This document shows, in pieces, positions 1 through 8,596 of a DNA stretch of 64,000 nt (positions are counted from its first letter, which is position 1; each line of letters begins with the position of its first letter). The notes below the pieces were generated by a model. The model did not search any database, was not told the DNA's origin, and worked only from the letters and a program-made list of their open reading frames with translations. The DNA comes from Coprococcus eutactus (GTDB lineage: Bacteria; Bacillota; Clostridia; Lachnospirales; Lachnospiraceae). The DNA is taken from assembly GCF_025149915.1 (NCBI RefSeq), contig NZ_CP102278.1:976001-1040000 (forward strand), in the 5' to 3' direction. The position numbers were made by a program, and so were the translations under genes.

Positions 1-294
1 CGATATAAGTCTGGTGGTCGTTCCGCTGTTGCCGACATCGAGTGTGCCTTCAGGCTTTGACAGTCCATTCAGACCTTTGCCGTATACAGTAACGATGCTG
101 CCGTCGTAATCAATATCTATTCCCATCTGTCTGAAACAGTTCATCGAGGAAATGCAGTCGGCCCCGTTTAAGAATCCGTGTACCTCGGTTATTCCATCTG
201 CGATTGAGCCGAACATGATGGAGCGGTGGGAGATGGATTTGTCTCCCGGTATTGTTATCTCTCCATTAAGTGATTTTACTCTGTTGATCTTCAT
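1..294 (-). CDS. aroA: 3-phosphoshikimate 1-carboxyvinyltransferase (EPSP synthase), N-terminal fragment
   Basis: EPSP synthase joins phosphoenolpyruvate to shikimate-3-phosphate in the cytoplasmic shikimate pathway. The 98 visible residues hold two family signatures: [10 protein letters not shown] near residues 16-25, which binds substrate, and [12 protein letters not shown] near the cut end. The start is the ATG at 292-294, preceded on the minus strand by an AAAGGA ribosome site. The rest of the gene lies beyond position 1, so the fragment is a window edge and not a broken gene. It lies 127 bases downstream of tyrA on the same strand, so the two probably form one aromatic amino acid operon. 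Confidence 0.95.
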   Translation of the reverse strand, partial: MKINRVKSLNGEITIPGDKSISHRSIMFGSIADGITEVHGFLNGADCISSMNCFRQMGIDIDYDGSIVTVYGKGLNGLSKPEGTLDVGNSGTTTRLIS

Positions 295-421
295 AAATTC
301 TCAGTATTCCTTTAATCTAGTGTAATATGTCTGGTTAAAATATTTTATTCTCCGGCTTAATATAAAATGAGCCGCGAATTTATTTGCCGATAAGTGACAG
401 TAAGATTATAACTGCTTTTAC

Positions 422-1516
422 TTAACGGTTATAAATCTTATAGCCTGCGGCCTTAAGCGCATCCTGCGCATTCTTTCTTGATTCTGCATCGTAGAATGAA
501 AGCCTGAGAACACCCTCCTCATCCTCCCGGTTGTGGGAGACTCCGATATTCTTGAGACTTATCTTTGCCTCAGAGATAAGAGCAGTTACCTTCGCTATTG
601 CACCAGCCTCATCAGGTATATCTACGAACAGTTCATGATGCATTCTGATGACACCGCTGCTGTTGTTAGGAATGGAATCTCTGTAGTCCCTTGCGGATGC
701 AAAAAATGCATTTATCCCAGCCGCATCGCGCTGCTTAATATGATAAATCATTTTGTTTATAAGCTCAACATATTCCTGAAGACCGTTTACGATATTGTCA
801 GGATTTGCCAGAAGAATGTGCTCCCATACCACAGGATTGGAGGATGCGATCCTGGTTATATCCTTGAAACCTCCGGCTGCCAGTGATTTGAAAATATTGT
901 CCGGGCTGTCTGCCGCTGCGACAAGATTGACCAGTGAGGCGGCGATGACATGTGGTACATGACTTATATAAGAAGTTATCCTGTCGTGCTCAACCGGAGA
1001 ATATATGATAGGTATTGCTCCAAGATCTCCGATAAATGTGGAGAACTCCTCAGTCTTGCCCGGCAGAACCCCATCAGCTGGTGTGATGAAGTAATAGGCG
1101 TTCTCTATGAGCCTGTCGGTGGCCGCCTCGTAGCCAGATCTCTCAGAGCCGACCATAGGGTGTCCGCCGACAAAATACCTGGCAAGCCCGAGCTCCTGAA
1201 CCGCTTCATATATGTCGAGCTTCACGCTTCCGACATCAGTCAGTATGGTGCTGTCTGTAAGGAATGGCCCTAGCTGGCGCAGGTATTCTATATTATAGTG
1301 GACCGGTGCACATAGAAAGATATAGTTACACCCAGCTATAGTGTGTATGTCATCTGTATATTCAGTCAGCGTTCCATCGGAGACAGCTTGCTTGAGAGTG
1401 GATATATTGTTGTCAAAGCCGACTATTCTGTAATCAGGGAAAATGCGGTGGATGGATTTGGCAATAGATCCTCCGATAAGTCCAAGACCAATAAATCCTA
1501 TTGAAAAATCATTCAT
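422..1516 (-). CDS. tyrA: Prephenate dehydrogenase with C-terminal ACT domain
   Basis: This enzyme oxidatively decarboxylates prephenate to 4-hydroxyphenylpyruvate for tyrosine synthesis, using NAD(P). The 364-residue protein begins with a Rossmann motif (G10, G12, G15 in IGLGLIGG) and has the family motif HPMVGSERSG around residue 120. The last ~70 residues (from about DIPDEAGAIAKV) form an ACT domain, which in this family usually binds tyrosine for feedback control. The start was set at the ATG at 1514-1516 because AAAGGAG sits just upstream; an in-frame ATG at 1612 would add 32 unlikely residues and has no comparable site. aroA follows on the same strand. Confidence 0.95.
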   Translation of the reverse strand: MNDFSIGFIGLGLIGGSIAKSIHRIFPDYRIVGFDNNISTLKQAVSDGTLTEYTDDIHTIAGCNYIFLCAPVHYNIEYLRQLGPFLTDSTILTDVGSVKLDIYEAVQELGLARYFVGGHPMVGSERSGYEAATDRLIENAYYFITPADGVLPGKTEEFSTFIGDLGAIPIIYSPVEHDRITSYISHVPHVIAASLVNLVAAADSPDNIFKSLAAGGFKDITRIASSNPVVWEHILLANPDNIVNGLQEYVELINKMIYHIKQRDAAGINAFFASARDYRDSIPNNSSGVIRMHHELFVDIPDEAGAIAKVTALISEAKISLKNIGVSHNREDEEGVLRLSFYDAESRKNAQDALKAAGYKIYNR

Positions 1517-1571
1517 TTTACGTTCTCCTTTAACGGTTTGACGCATAAAAGCGTTAAAGTATCTAAAGGCG

Positions 1572-1600
1572 ATTATACAGCCTTTTGAAAGACAGAGCAA
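1572..1600 (-). promoter_or_regulatory. Predicted sigma-A promoter of tyrA-aroA
   Basis: On the minus strand TTGCTC (1595-1600), a 17-base spacer and a perfect TATAAT (1572-1577) precede tyrA by about 55 bases. The -10 is ideal and the -35 is partial. This is a sequence match only. Confidence 0.5.
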
Positions 1601-1673
1601 GAGAAGATTCACATTGCGATAAAAAACTTGAATATCAGATGTGGATATTAAGCTAAAATAAGAAGTAAGGGAA

Positions 1674-1702
1674 TTGTATAAGCTGAAGATTTGTACTAAA
1701 AT
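1674..1702 (+). promoter_or_regulatory. Possible promoter of the M18 aminopeptidase gene
   Basis: TTGTAT (1674-1679), 17 bases, then TAAAAT (1697-1702), about 90 bases upstream of the aminopeptidase start. Both hexamers are imperfect. Confidence 0.35.
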
Positions 1703-1789
1703 CTTTGTGAAGAACGCAGACGATGCACATAAGAAAGGGTACTGATGTGTGCGTTTGCCGACCGACCATTATAAGGAGGATAATTTATT

Positions 1790-3061
1790 ATGATAGATAC
1801 ATTATGCAGACTACTGGACGCAGGTGTTACACAGTTTCATGTTGTGAAGGAATGTGAAGATATATTGCTGGATCATGATTACAGGAAATTAGACATAGGT
1901 GAGCGCTGGGAGCTTATGGCAGGTGGAAGATATTATGTAAAACCATATCCATCAATGCTGGTTGCATTTGCAATTGGTGAGGTGCCTGAGTATGGAAGAC
2001 TGAATATAGGACTTGCCCACACGGATTTTCCGATGCTCAAGATCAAGACACAGCCTGATATGAACAGGTGCGGTTATCAGACGCTCAATGTTGAGCCTTA
2101 TGGAGGACTTATCAAGGAAACGTGGTTTGACAGACCTCTTGGGATTGCGGGAAAGGTCGTGGTTCAGACAGAGGATCCATTCAGACCGAGGACATATCTG
2201 TATGATTCAGAGAGGGCTATGTGTATTGTCCCAAGTCTTGCGCCACACCTGAGAAAAGAGACTACCGGTGATAAGATGAATGTGCAGAAGGAGCTTATAC
2301 CGGTATATGGGCTGAATGGGCAAAACGTTAAAGAAAAAGATATATTACAATACGTGGTTGATGATCTTGGACTTTTGAAGGATGATATACTGGATTACGA
2401 TCTGTATCTTTACAATATGGATCACATGGAGATCGTTGGGGCAGAGAAAGATATGATAGCATCGCCGAGACTTGATAACATAACATCGGTTTCAGTGCTG
2501 GTGGATACCATGTGTAAAACTGAAAAAGGTAACTGCATAAATGTGATATCATTGTTTGATAATGAGGAGATAGGCAGTAGATCAAAGCAGGGTGCAGATT
2601 CATTGATGCTGTCTGGAATAGTAGACAGGATCATGAGTGGACTGGATATGGAGGAGAATGATAGAATGCGAATCATGAGGGATGCGTTCATGTTGTCACT
2701 GGATGTGGCTCACGCATCACATCCTAATTATCCGGAAAAGAGTGATCCGACTAATCAGATAGTCATGGGATGCGGAGTTGCACTTAAGTCTAGCGCAAGT
2801 CAGAGATATGTGTCAGACAGTGAGGCTTCAGCTGTAGTGATGGCTCTTGCAAGAAAAAATGATATAAAAGTTCAGCGTCAGGTGAACCGGTCGGGCATGG
2901 CTGGGGGACAGACTCTAGGTCCTATAGCGTCATCGTATCTTCCGGTCAGAGCTGTGGATATGGGAATTCCAATCTTGGCGATGCATTCGGCGATGGAACT
3001 TGGAAGCGCTGAGGATTACAGCCAGCTCAAAGCTTTATGTTCGGCAGTGTTTGAAATGTAA
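1790..3061 (+). CDS. apeB: M18 family aspartyl aminopeptidase
   Basis: A zinc exopeptidase that removes N-terminal, mainly acidic, residues from peptides in the cytoplasm. The 423-residue length is typical for M18. Visible metal-site motifs are AHTDFP (H77), the SPRLDNI segment near residue 225, the DNEEIGSRSKQGADS segment carrying the catalytic glutamates, LDVAHASHP, and a C-terminal HSAMELG. The ATG at 1790 follows AAGGAGG with good spacing. It stands alone between tyrA, which is divergent, and the amidase lipoprotein. Automated annotation often calls these proteins 'probable M18 family aminopeptidase 2'. Exact substrate preference cannot be read from sequence. Confidence 0.93.
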   Translation: MIDTLCRLLDAGVTQFHVVKECEDILLDHDYRKLDIGERWELMAGGRYYVKPYPSMLVAFAIGEVPEYGRLNIGLAHTDFPMLKIKTQPDMNRCGYQTLNVEPYGGLIKETWFDRPLGIAGKVVVQTEDPFRPRTYLYDSERAMCIVPSLAPHLRKETTGDKMNVQKELIPVYGLNGQNVKEKDILQYVVDDLGLLKDDILDYDLYLYNMDHMEIVGAEKDMIASPRLDNITSVSVLVDTMCKTEKGNCINVISLFDNEEIGSRSKQGADSLMLSGIVDRIMSGLDMEENDRMRIMRDAFMLSLDVAHASHPNYPEKSDPTNQIVMGCGVALKSSASQRYVSDSEASAVVMALARKNDIKVQRQVNRSGMAGGQTLGPIASSYLPVRAVDMGIPILAMHSAMELGSAEDYSQLKALCSAVFEM

Positions 3062-3208
3062 TATATTACATAAGATTATAGAAGAATGAGGTATTTGAGC
3101 AATTTACTTGTACAGGTATTACGATTATGTTACAATAAGTTGATCTGTTTTAATATTTATAAGGAGAGACTCGCGATGGCGAGGAAAATCCTTAACAGGA
3201 GGATACTC

Positions 3209-4414
3209 ATGAAAAAGAAATATTTAAAATACGCAGTGCTTTGCCTTGGACTTGCATCTATGCTTGCATTTGCGGGATGTGGAAACAAGAACAGTGATGC
3301 AACCACAGCTAAGCCTACAGAGACGGAAGCTACAACAGAAGTGACCACGATGGCTACGACAGAGGCGACCACGGAGGCTCAGCCGGAGAAGGACAAGGAT
3401 GGATTTACCATTTGCAAGGACAAAGTAAAGACACTAGACTATGTAAATGTCAGAACCACACCATCCACAGACGGTGATGTTTATCAGGAACTTGCAAATG
3501 ATGTTGAACTCGACAGAGTTGGTTACAACGATGAGTGGAGCAAAGTATCCATAGATGGTGGAGAGTACTATATATTCTCAGAACTTCTTGAGGTCGTTGG
3601 CGGAGAGAAGAGTAATGCGTCAACTGAGGCGGCCACAACAGAGAGTTCATCGGATGACACCACCGAGGCCACAGTTAAGTCCAACGTGGGAAACGGAAGA
3701 ATGATAGTGATTGATGCCGGACATCAGCAGACGGCAAATGAAGAGAAGGAGCCTATAGGTCCTGCCGCTACAGAGACAAAGGTAAAGGCAACCCCGGGCA
3801 ATACAGGTGTTTCAACAGGAATAGCTGAGTATGAGCTGAATCTTCAGATAGCAAAGAAGCTTGAGACAGAGCTCACAGCCAGGGGCTACAATGTCAAGAT
3901 GATCAGAACAAGCAATGATGTGGATATAAGCAATGCTACAAGAGCAGAATATGCAAATAATCTGAACGCTGAGGCTGTCATCAAGATTCATACAAATGGT
4001 TCCACAGACAACACAGCAACGGGAGTTATGACTGTGTGTCAGACGTCATCCAACCCATATAATTCAGCAATCTATGACAAATGCAAGGATCTTGCCACAA
4101 ATGTTCTGGCGGGGCTTATTGCATCAACCGGCGCAAAGAGTGATGGAATATGGGAGACCGATTCTATGAGTGGCATCAACTGGAGTACAGTACCGGTCAC
4201 TATAGTTGAGGTTGGATATATGACAACAGCATCTGAGGAGGCACTTCTTGTTACAGATGATTATCAGAACAAGATAGTAAAGGGCATAGCAGACGGACTT
4301 GACACATATGTGACAGGTGGCGATTCATCTTCAGATATAGCGACAGGTTCAGCATCAGGTGAAGCTTCATCAGAGGAATCATCGATGGAGGCTGCCACAG
4401 ATCTGACAGAGTAA
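3209..4414 (+). CDS. Secreted N-acetylmuramoyl-L-alanine amidase lipoprotein with SH3 domain
   Basis: A cell-wall hydrolase predicted to cut the amide bond between MurNAc and L-alanine. The start at 3209 gives a lipoprotein signal (MKKKYLKY, hydrophobic core, LAFAGC with C24) and follows AGGAGG; a longer in-frame start at 3086 would bury the signal. After the signal comes a Thr/Glu/Ala-rich linker, a bacterial SH3 domain (about residues 65-125), a second linker, then an Amidase_3 domain from about residue 155. Zinc and catalytic residues are visible in VIDAGH, EYELNLQ, IKIHTNG and VEVGYMT. The C-terminal ~35 residues are Ser/Glu-rich and look unstructured. It is probably anchored in the outer leaflet of the membrane, facing the wall. 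Confidence 0.9.
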   Translation: MKKKYLKYAVLCLGLASMLAFAGCGNKNSDATTAKPTETEATTEVTTMATTEATTEAQPEKDKDGFTICKDKVKTLDYVNVRTTPSTDGDVYQELANDVELDRVGYNDEWSKVSIDGGEYYIFSELLEVVGGEKSNASTEAATTESSSDDTTEATVKSNVGNGRMIVIDAGHQQTANEEKEPIGPAATETKVKATPGNTGVSTGIAEYELNLQIAKKLETELTARGYNVKMIRTSNDVDISNATRAEYANNLNAEAVIKIHTNGSTDNTATGVMTVCQTSSNPYNSAIYDKCKDLATNVLAGLIASTGAKSDGIWETDSMSGINWSTVPVTIVEVGYMTTASEEALLVTDDYQNKIVKGIADGLDTYVTGGDSSSDIATGSASGEASSEESSMEAATDLTE

Positions 4415-4460
4415 TATCACAGCTCATAGAAGCAGTAATTGGCATAATATATAAAAAATA

Positions 4461-4530
4461 AAACATCATGCATGTTATACCTCATTGAATATACTGAGTG
4501 TTTCAAATCGGGGGAAGGTGCATGATGTTT
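4461..4530. terminator. 12-bp inverted repeat between convergent amidase and rsuA genes
   Basis: AAACATCATGCA (4461-4472) is perfectly complementary to TGCATGATGTTT (4519-4530), which runs on into T-rich sequence. The 46-base loop contains a small CTCA/TGAG hairpin. It lies between convergent genes, so it may end transcription from both sides; the long loop makes this less certain than a classical terminator. Confidence 0.5.
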
Positions 4531-4578
4531 TTATTTACGCGGAGCAACGAGCTAAAGTCTGAACCTTTACAACATTTA

Positions 4579-5298
4579 TTATATGGTATGCGATAGCGCA
4601 GATACCTCCTCCGGGGTCAGCTCCCGGTAACTGCCTGTTGGCAGATCGTCTGCTATGTGCAAGTTGCCCATGGATATGCGTTTTAGAAATGTGACGGACA
4701 TATTCACGGCCTGGAACATTCTCTTGACCTGGTGGAAACGTCCTTCAGTGATGGTCAGTTCTATGCGGGAGCTGCCCGTACTGCGGTCTGCCTCAATGAT
4801 CTTGAGACTGGCAGGGAGAGTTGGAGTGTCGTCGCCGATATCGATCCCCTGCTTAAAGAGGGATATTGTCTGGTCGTCCACATATCCATCGATATCTGCA
4901 TAATAGGTCTTAGCGATGTGGTGAGCGGGAGATAGCAGATGGTGAGCCAGCCGACCGTCATTTGTGATTATAAGAAGTCCTTCTGTATCAAGGTCAAGTC
5001 TTCCCACGGGAAAAAGGTCCTTTGTATTTTCTCCATTTAACAGGTCTATAACAGTCTGGTGAACATTGTCCTTGGTTGCACTCACACACCCTGCCGGTTT
5101 ATTGAGTAGGAAGTATCTGTATTTGGAATAGCAGAGTTGTTTTCCGTTATATTTTATTGTATCTGTGTCTTCGTTGATCTTCATGTCAGATGAAGCAGCG
5201 TTAGTGCCGTTCACTGAAACCATGCCTTTTTTTATGTACTGTTTTACCTGGCTTCGGCTGCCGATATTCATCTCAACAAGAAATTTGTCAAGTCTCAT
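4579..5298 (-). CDS. rsuA: Pseudouridine synthase, RsuA/RluB family
   Basis: Converts a specific uridine of ribosomal RNA to pseudouridine; RsuA modifies the 530 loop of 16S rRNA, while close relatives act on 23S rRNA. The 239-residue protein has an N-terminal S4 RNA-binding domain (MRLDKFLVEMNIGSRSQVKQ, about residues 1-46). The catalytic domain contains the signature GRLDLDTEGLL, whose aspartate after GRL is the nucleophile. Length and two-domain order match RsuA. The start follows AAGGAGAA. Convergent with the amidase gene. The family is certain; assigning 16S rather than 23S rRNA as target is inference. Confidence 0.87.
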   Translation of the reverse strand: MRLDKFLVEMNIGSRSQVKQYIKKGMVSVNGTNAASSDMKINEDTDTIKYNGKQLCYSKYRYFLLNKPAGCVSATKDNVHQTVIDLLNGENTKDLFPVGRLDLDTEGLLIITNDGRLAHHLLSPAHHIAKTYYADIDGYVDDQTISLFKQGIDIGDDTPTLPASLKIIEADRSTGSSRIELTITEGRFHQVKRMFQAVNMSVTFLKRISMGNLHIADDLPTGSYRELTPEEVSALSHTI

Positions 5299-5629
5299 AA
5301 GAATTCTCCTTAATGTGTTATCTTTGTTGATATCATAACATGCAGGCTGTTTTATTTCACCAGATTAATGAGAAATATGTAATAAATGCGCTGAGAAAAA
5401 ATGCGCGTCGTCTATAACCGCGAGTTGTTACAGAACACAACATATCGTTACGCATAGTCGTAAAAAACCACTATAAATTGATGTTTTTTTGTCATATTTG
5501 GTTGACACAATTACATGTCTAGTGTATTATATTTAACAGAAATGTAACAAACAGGCGTTGTTTGTAAATAAATGATTACGAAATAAGAATAAGAGTAAAT
5601 TATTATATTATATGACAGAGGGATAAAAA
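5299..5629. other. 331-base intergenic region between rsuA and the SH3 protein gene
   Basis: AT-rich divergent region. The only clear signal is the consensus promoter at 5502-5530 facing the SH3 gene. No small gene or RNA was recognised in the remainder. Confidence 0.5.
5502..5530 (+). promoter_or_regulatory. Consensus sigma-A promoter of the SH3 protein gene
   Basis: A perfect TTGACA (5502-5507), exactly 17 bases, and TATTAT (5525-5530). It lies about 100 bases upstream of the SH3 gene and is among the best promoter matches in the window. Confidence 0.75.
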
Positions 5630-6262
5630 ATGACAAGATCACGTAGTAAAATGGGAAGATTTGTAGATCACATGAGAAGAAATGTACTTAGCTATAAGTA
5701 CTTAAAGCATAATATACTTATGACATCACTGGTGGTTGTTATCGCACTTTGTATTTTTGCGGTCGTAAGTTTTGGAGAGAATGCAGACCCGTTGGCGGAT
5801 GAGCTTTACGTCAATGAGAGTGTAACAATAGATCAGAGTAAAGCGGTCATGATGGCTGATGGCAGCGTTGATATGGCTATGGATGCGGCAATCCCGGCAG
5901 ACAGATATGTGGCTGCCAATGATACCGCAAGAGTAGCAAGCAGCGGGCTGGGAAGTTCGTCGGCGACAACAGAGAGTATAATAGAGAGTACAACAGATAG
6001 CACAACAGATAAAGTAACAACAGAGGAGAGTACAACAGAGAAGACAGAGGTTATGGCAGGCGTAACAGCGTCGGTACTCTATGATGGTGTTGACGTATAT
6101 GCAAAGCAGGCATCAGACTCGGATGCCATTGCGACAGTAAACAGTGGAGAGGTATTTGATGTTGTATCACAGGATGAGAGCTGGATCGGTGTTCAGCTTT
6201 ATGATGGATCAGTAGGATATATCTCAACAGAGTATGTAAGTGTAGATGCCTCGCTTCAGTAG
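5630..6262 (+). CDS. Membrane-anchored extracellular SH3-domain protein
   Basis: A 210-residue protein with a basic cytoplasmic N-terminus (residues 1-29), one transmembrane segment (about 30-48, LMTSLVVVIALCIFAVVSF), an exposed region, a Ser/Thr/Glu-rich linker around residues 110-135, and a C-terminal bacterial SH3 (SH3b) domain of about 60 residues starting near GVTASVLYDGVDVYAKQ. Bacterial SH3 domains commonly bind cell-wall peptides, so a surface role is likely. No catalytic domain is present. The ATG follows a purine-rich GAGGGATAAAAA site. Monocistronic, with its own strong promoter and a terminator behind it. The precise function is unknown. Confidence 0.8.
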   Translation: MTRSRSKMGRFVDHMRRNVLSYKYLKHNILMTSLVVVIALCIFAVVSFGENADPLADELYVNESVTIDQSKAVMMADGSVDMAMDAAIPADRYVAANDTARVASSGLGSSSATTESIIESTTDSTTDKVTTEESTTEKTEVMAGVTASVLYDGVDVYAKQASDSDAIATVNSGEVFDVVSQDESWIGVQLYDGSVGYISTEYVSVDASLQ

Positions 6263-6372
6263 TGTATAAAGTATCTTTCACCCGGATACAGGCAACATGT
6301 TATATGGAACATGGTAATAGGAATTCAACGATATTGTTAAGGTTCCAGATATTCAGAAAGGCATCATAACAA

Positions 6373-6432
6373 AAAAAGGATTACAGATCAGGAAACGGCA
6401 ATATGCCGTAGATAAGGTCTGTAATCCTTTTT
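6373..6432 (+). terminator. Terminator after the SH3 gene, probably bidirectional
   Basis: AAAAAGGATTACAGA (6373-6387) pairs perfectly with TCTGTAATCCTTTTT (6418-6432). A smaller ACGGCA..TGCCGT hairpin sits in the loop. T runs exist on both strands, so it can also serve the converging response-regulator gene that ends at 6469. Confidence 0.8.
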
Positions 6433-6468
6433 GCATGTATGGATGTGTGTGCATGAAATAGAAAGTTC

Positions 6469-7122
6469 TTAATGTTTTAAATTTTTATAGAAAAAGCATG
6501 CAAGCTGGGTTCTGTCGCGAAGGCAGAGTTTGTCGAGAATTGAACTTATATAATTCCTAACGGTTCCCTCGCTCAGAAAAAGTCTGGATGCAATCTCTTT
6601 GTTGTTTAGTCCGTCAGCTACAAGACGTATAATATCCATTTCCTTGGAGCTTATCTCGTATTGTGTGTCGGCAAATGGTGATCTTTCAACATCAGTAGAG
6701 TGTGATTCACTGTGCCCAAGAAGGTCAGGAAGTTTTCCTATTATCTCCTCGCCAAATACGGTCTGTCCGTTGTATACCGCATTTACGGCTGGGGCAATAC
6801 ATTCGAAATTCTGTTTTAGAATATACCCTTTTGCGCCGAGACTCAGAGCTTTGATTATGTACTCATCATCGGAGAAGGTGGTGAGCAGAAGAATCCTTGC
6901 ATCCGGGTGTGCTGCGATTATGATTTCCGACGCTTCAAGTCCGTTCATATCTTCCATTCTGATGTCCATGAGAAGGACATCGGGTGAGTACTTGTTGTAA
7001 AGCCGTACTGCCTCTGAGCCGCTGCAGCCGGTGGCAGATACGTGTATATTGTCGTCAGCCTCAAGTATGGTCTGAAGAGACAAGGCCACAAGCTGATCAT
7101 CGTCAACTATAACTATATTCAT
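6469..7122 (-). CDS. LuxR/NarL-type two-component response regulator
   Basis: A cytoplasmic transcription regulator of 217 residues. The receiver domain (about 1-120) carries the acidic pocket VDDD, the phospho-acceptor D53 in LMDIRMEDMNG, and the conserved K in YILKQ. The C-terminal LuxR-type HTH (about 150-215) shows DGLNNKEIASRLFLSEGTVR. It overlaps the upstream histidine-kinase gene by four bases, so the two are co-translated. The pair is divergent from an ABC transporter operon whose upstream region contains several short inverted repeats. That layout, as in many NarL-family systems next to ABC-2 exporters, suggests control of the transporter. The signal is unknown. Confidence 0.9.
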   Translation of the reverse strand: MNIVIVDDDQLVALSLQTILEADDNIHVSATGCSGSEAVRLYNKYSPDVLLMDIRMEDMNGLEASEIIIAAHPDARILLLTTFSDDEYIIKALSLGAKGYILKQNFECIAPAVNAVYNGQTVFGEEIIGKLPDLLGHSESHSTDVERSPFADTQYEISSKEMDIIRLVADGLNNKEIASRLFLSEGTVRNYISSILDKLCLRDRTQLACFFYKNLKH

Positions 7123-8255
7123 ATGTCATGATCCCTTCCTTTCATTATTGTTATAAGAAGTCTGAAACCGTTATCGGTGGACAGCTTCAGGCTTCCTCCA
7201 AGCATGTTGACTCTCTCCTGTATACTGAAAAGTCCCATTCCCTGACCGCTCATATGTATATCTGTACCGTTGTCTGCGATACTCAGCTGGTAAAAAGCGG
7301 GATGCTCGCGCAGGCGTATATCCATATGGTCTCCATTGCTGTGTTTAAGCGTGTTGTTTATAGATTCCTTTACTATGTTGATAAATGAATATTTGACATC
7401 CTTAGGTAGCTTTTCAGACATATCATAGTCAAGCGTGATATCTATATCGTGGACACCTGCAGTTATATCGTTAAGTGCGACACGGAGATTTACAGATTCG
7501 TCGTAAAGATCGTGCACGCTGTTTCTCATGCTGTCCATTGCTGTATCCAGAGTGGATTGCAGCTGTTCTAGAGGCTTTGTCAGTCGTTCATCTTTGTTTA
7601 TGACCTTGATAGCTCCTGTCTGGAGTATGGATCTTGTCAGCATGTGGCCTACGTTGTCATGTATCTCCCTTGCGATCCTGTTTCGCTCCGACAGGGTTGC
7701 GGTGAGCACCATATTGTCCTGGTTCCTAAGCAGCTGGCGGGTATTTTCTGCAACCAGCATATCGTGTTCGGCAGTGTTGTCTCTAAGGGACAGAAGCTCG
7801 GAGCGGAGAGAGTCAACATGACAGCTATACACGCTTAATATCAGCGAAAATGCCACAAGACATAACTGCGGGAGAAATACTGCACAGGTATTTTCGGCAA
7901 CAGTGTAGACAGATAACAATACAAGCAGTGCAGATGAAAAGCGCTGTCTGTATCTGTATATGTCATAGCTTACCAGAGATACAAAAAAGTACATCGGCTC
8001 AAGAAAAAAAACGGAGATGAGATAAAGGCATATCAATGTCTCGCACAGATGAGAATATATTCCGCCTTGTATGCCCGTTCTGTCGTATTTGGTTGCTGTG
8101 GATGCACTGATGCCTGAAAGCGCCGGATAGATGGCACTTGCGATCATAGACAAAAGAATTGCGGCGATAAGCCTGGTGTCTACAGCAATGTGTTGTGTAT
8201 ATATAAGGACAAACGCTGCAATCAGCAGCAGACCTTTGTTGACGATGTGTTTCAT
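7119..8255 (-). CDS. Sensor histidine kinase, HisKA_3 type
   Basis: Partner of the LuxR-type regulator. The start was placed at the ATG at 8253-8255 (MKHIVNKG), which has GGAG upstream; earlier in-frame codons run through a tandem repeat. This gives 378 residues. The N-terminal ~150 residues hold about five hydrophobic segments, followed by a short coiled region. The HisKA_3 dimerisation domain has ERNRIAREIHDNVGHML, where H is the phosphorylation site, and the HATPase domain carries NIVKESINNTLKHS (N box) and DNGTDIHMSGQGMGL. No large extracellular sensor domain is visible, so sensing probably occurs within the membrane, as in kinases linked to exporters. Confidence 0.88.
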   Translation of the reverse strand: MKHIVNKGLLLIAAFVLIYTQHIAVDTRLIAAILLSMIASAIYPALSGISASTATKYDRTGIQGGIYSHLCETLICLYLISVFFLEPMYFFVSLVSYDIYRYRQRFSSALLVLLSVYTVAENTCAVFLPQLCLVAFSLILSVYSCHVDSLRSELLSLRDNTAEHDMLVAENTRQLLRNQDNMVLTATLSERNRIAREIHDNVGHMLTRSILQTGAIKVINKDERLTKPLEQLQSTLDTAMDSMRNSVHDLYDESVNLRVALNDITAGVHDIDITLDYDMSEKLPKDVKYSFINIVKESINNTLKHSNGDHMDIRLREHPAFYQLSIADNGTDIHMSGQGMGLFSIQERVNMLGGSLKLSTDNGFRLLITIMKGRDHDI

Positions 8256-8259
8256 GTTT

Positions 8260-8323
8260 AAAATCTCCAAAATGTAGAATCTCCGAAATGTAAAATCTCC
8301 AAAATGTAAAATCTCCAAAATGT
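8260..8323 (-). repeat. Four tandem 16-bp repeats carrying a ribosome-binding site
   Basis: Four head-to-tail 16-bp units: 8260-8275, 8276-8291, 8292-8307 and 8308-8323. Three are identical (ACATTTTGGAGATTTT on the minus strand); unit 2 differs at two positions. Each contains GGAG, and the unit nearest the kinase gene supplies its ribosome-binding site. The first 64 bases upstream of the kinase start are therefore a duplicated Shine-Dalgarno segment. Confidence 0.9.
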
Positions 8324-8426
8324 GAATAGATGGATACCATATCACACAGACAAATCAGATGTCCGGCGGTATGTATGCAGCATACTAATACTTTCATTAT
8401 AAATAAATATTCTAAAAAAAGGAACA

Positions 8427-8468
8427 TGACAAATGTCACATTGTGAAGATGACGCTGTTCACTGTGAA
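8427..8468. promoter_or_regulatory. Cluster of inverted repeats, probable regulator site for the ABC operon
   Basis: Three short dyads lie within 42 bases: TGACA-AA-TGTCA (8427-8438), TCACA-T-TGTGA (8436-8446, overlapping the first) and TTCAC-T-GTGAA (8458-8468). A TATAAT box (8486-8491) follows without a good -35 element. That is what an activator-dependent promoter looks like. The likely ligand is the LuxR-type regulator encoded next door; this is inference. Confidence 0.5.
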
Positions 8469-8489
8469 AACAGATCTGAGGTGTATATA

Positions 8490-8561
8490 ATGGGATTATA
8501 CAATAAAGAATGCAAGCGCACGGGTATTGCAAACTGTCATGATTGCAAATGGAGACAATAA
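8490..8561 (+). CDS. Possible 23-residue Cys-containing peptide (doubtful)
   Basis: A short open frame reads MGLYNKECKRTGIANCHDCK and then WRQ before its stop. It has C8, C16 and C19, the last two as CHDC, and GAGGTG seven bases before the ATG. It ends 35 bases before the ABC ATPase gene. Against it, the ATG overlaps a TATAAT box that could be the -10 of the ABC operon, in which case the frame would not be in the transcript. It resembles no family I recognise. Confidence 0.2.
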   Translation: MGLYNKECKRTGIANCHDCKWRQ

Positions 8562-8596
8562 GCGTAAAAGTATCGTGTTAAAACAGGAGGGCATAC

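Noticed and set aside
8260..8323. Regular short repeats resembling a CRISPR array
   Set aside because: Units are only 16 bp and directly contiguous with no spacers; there are no cas genes.
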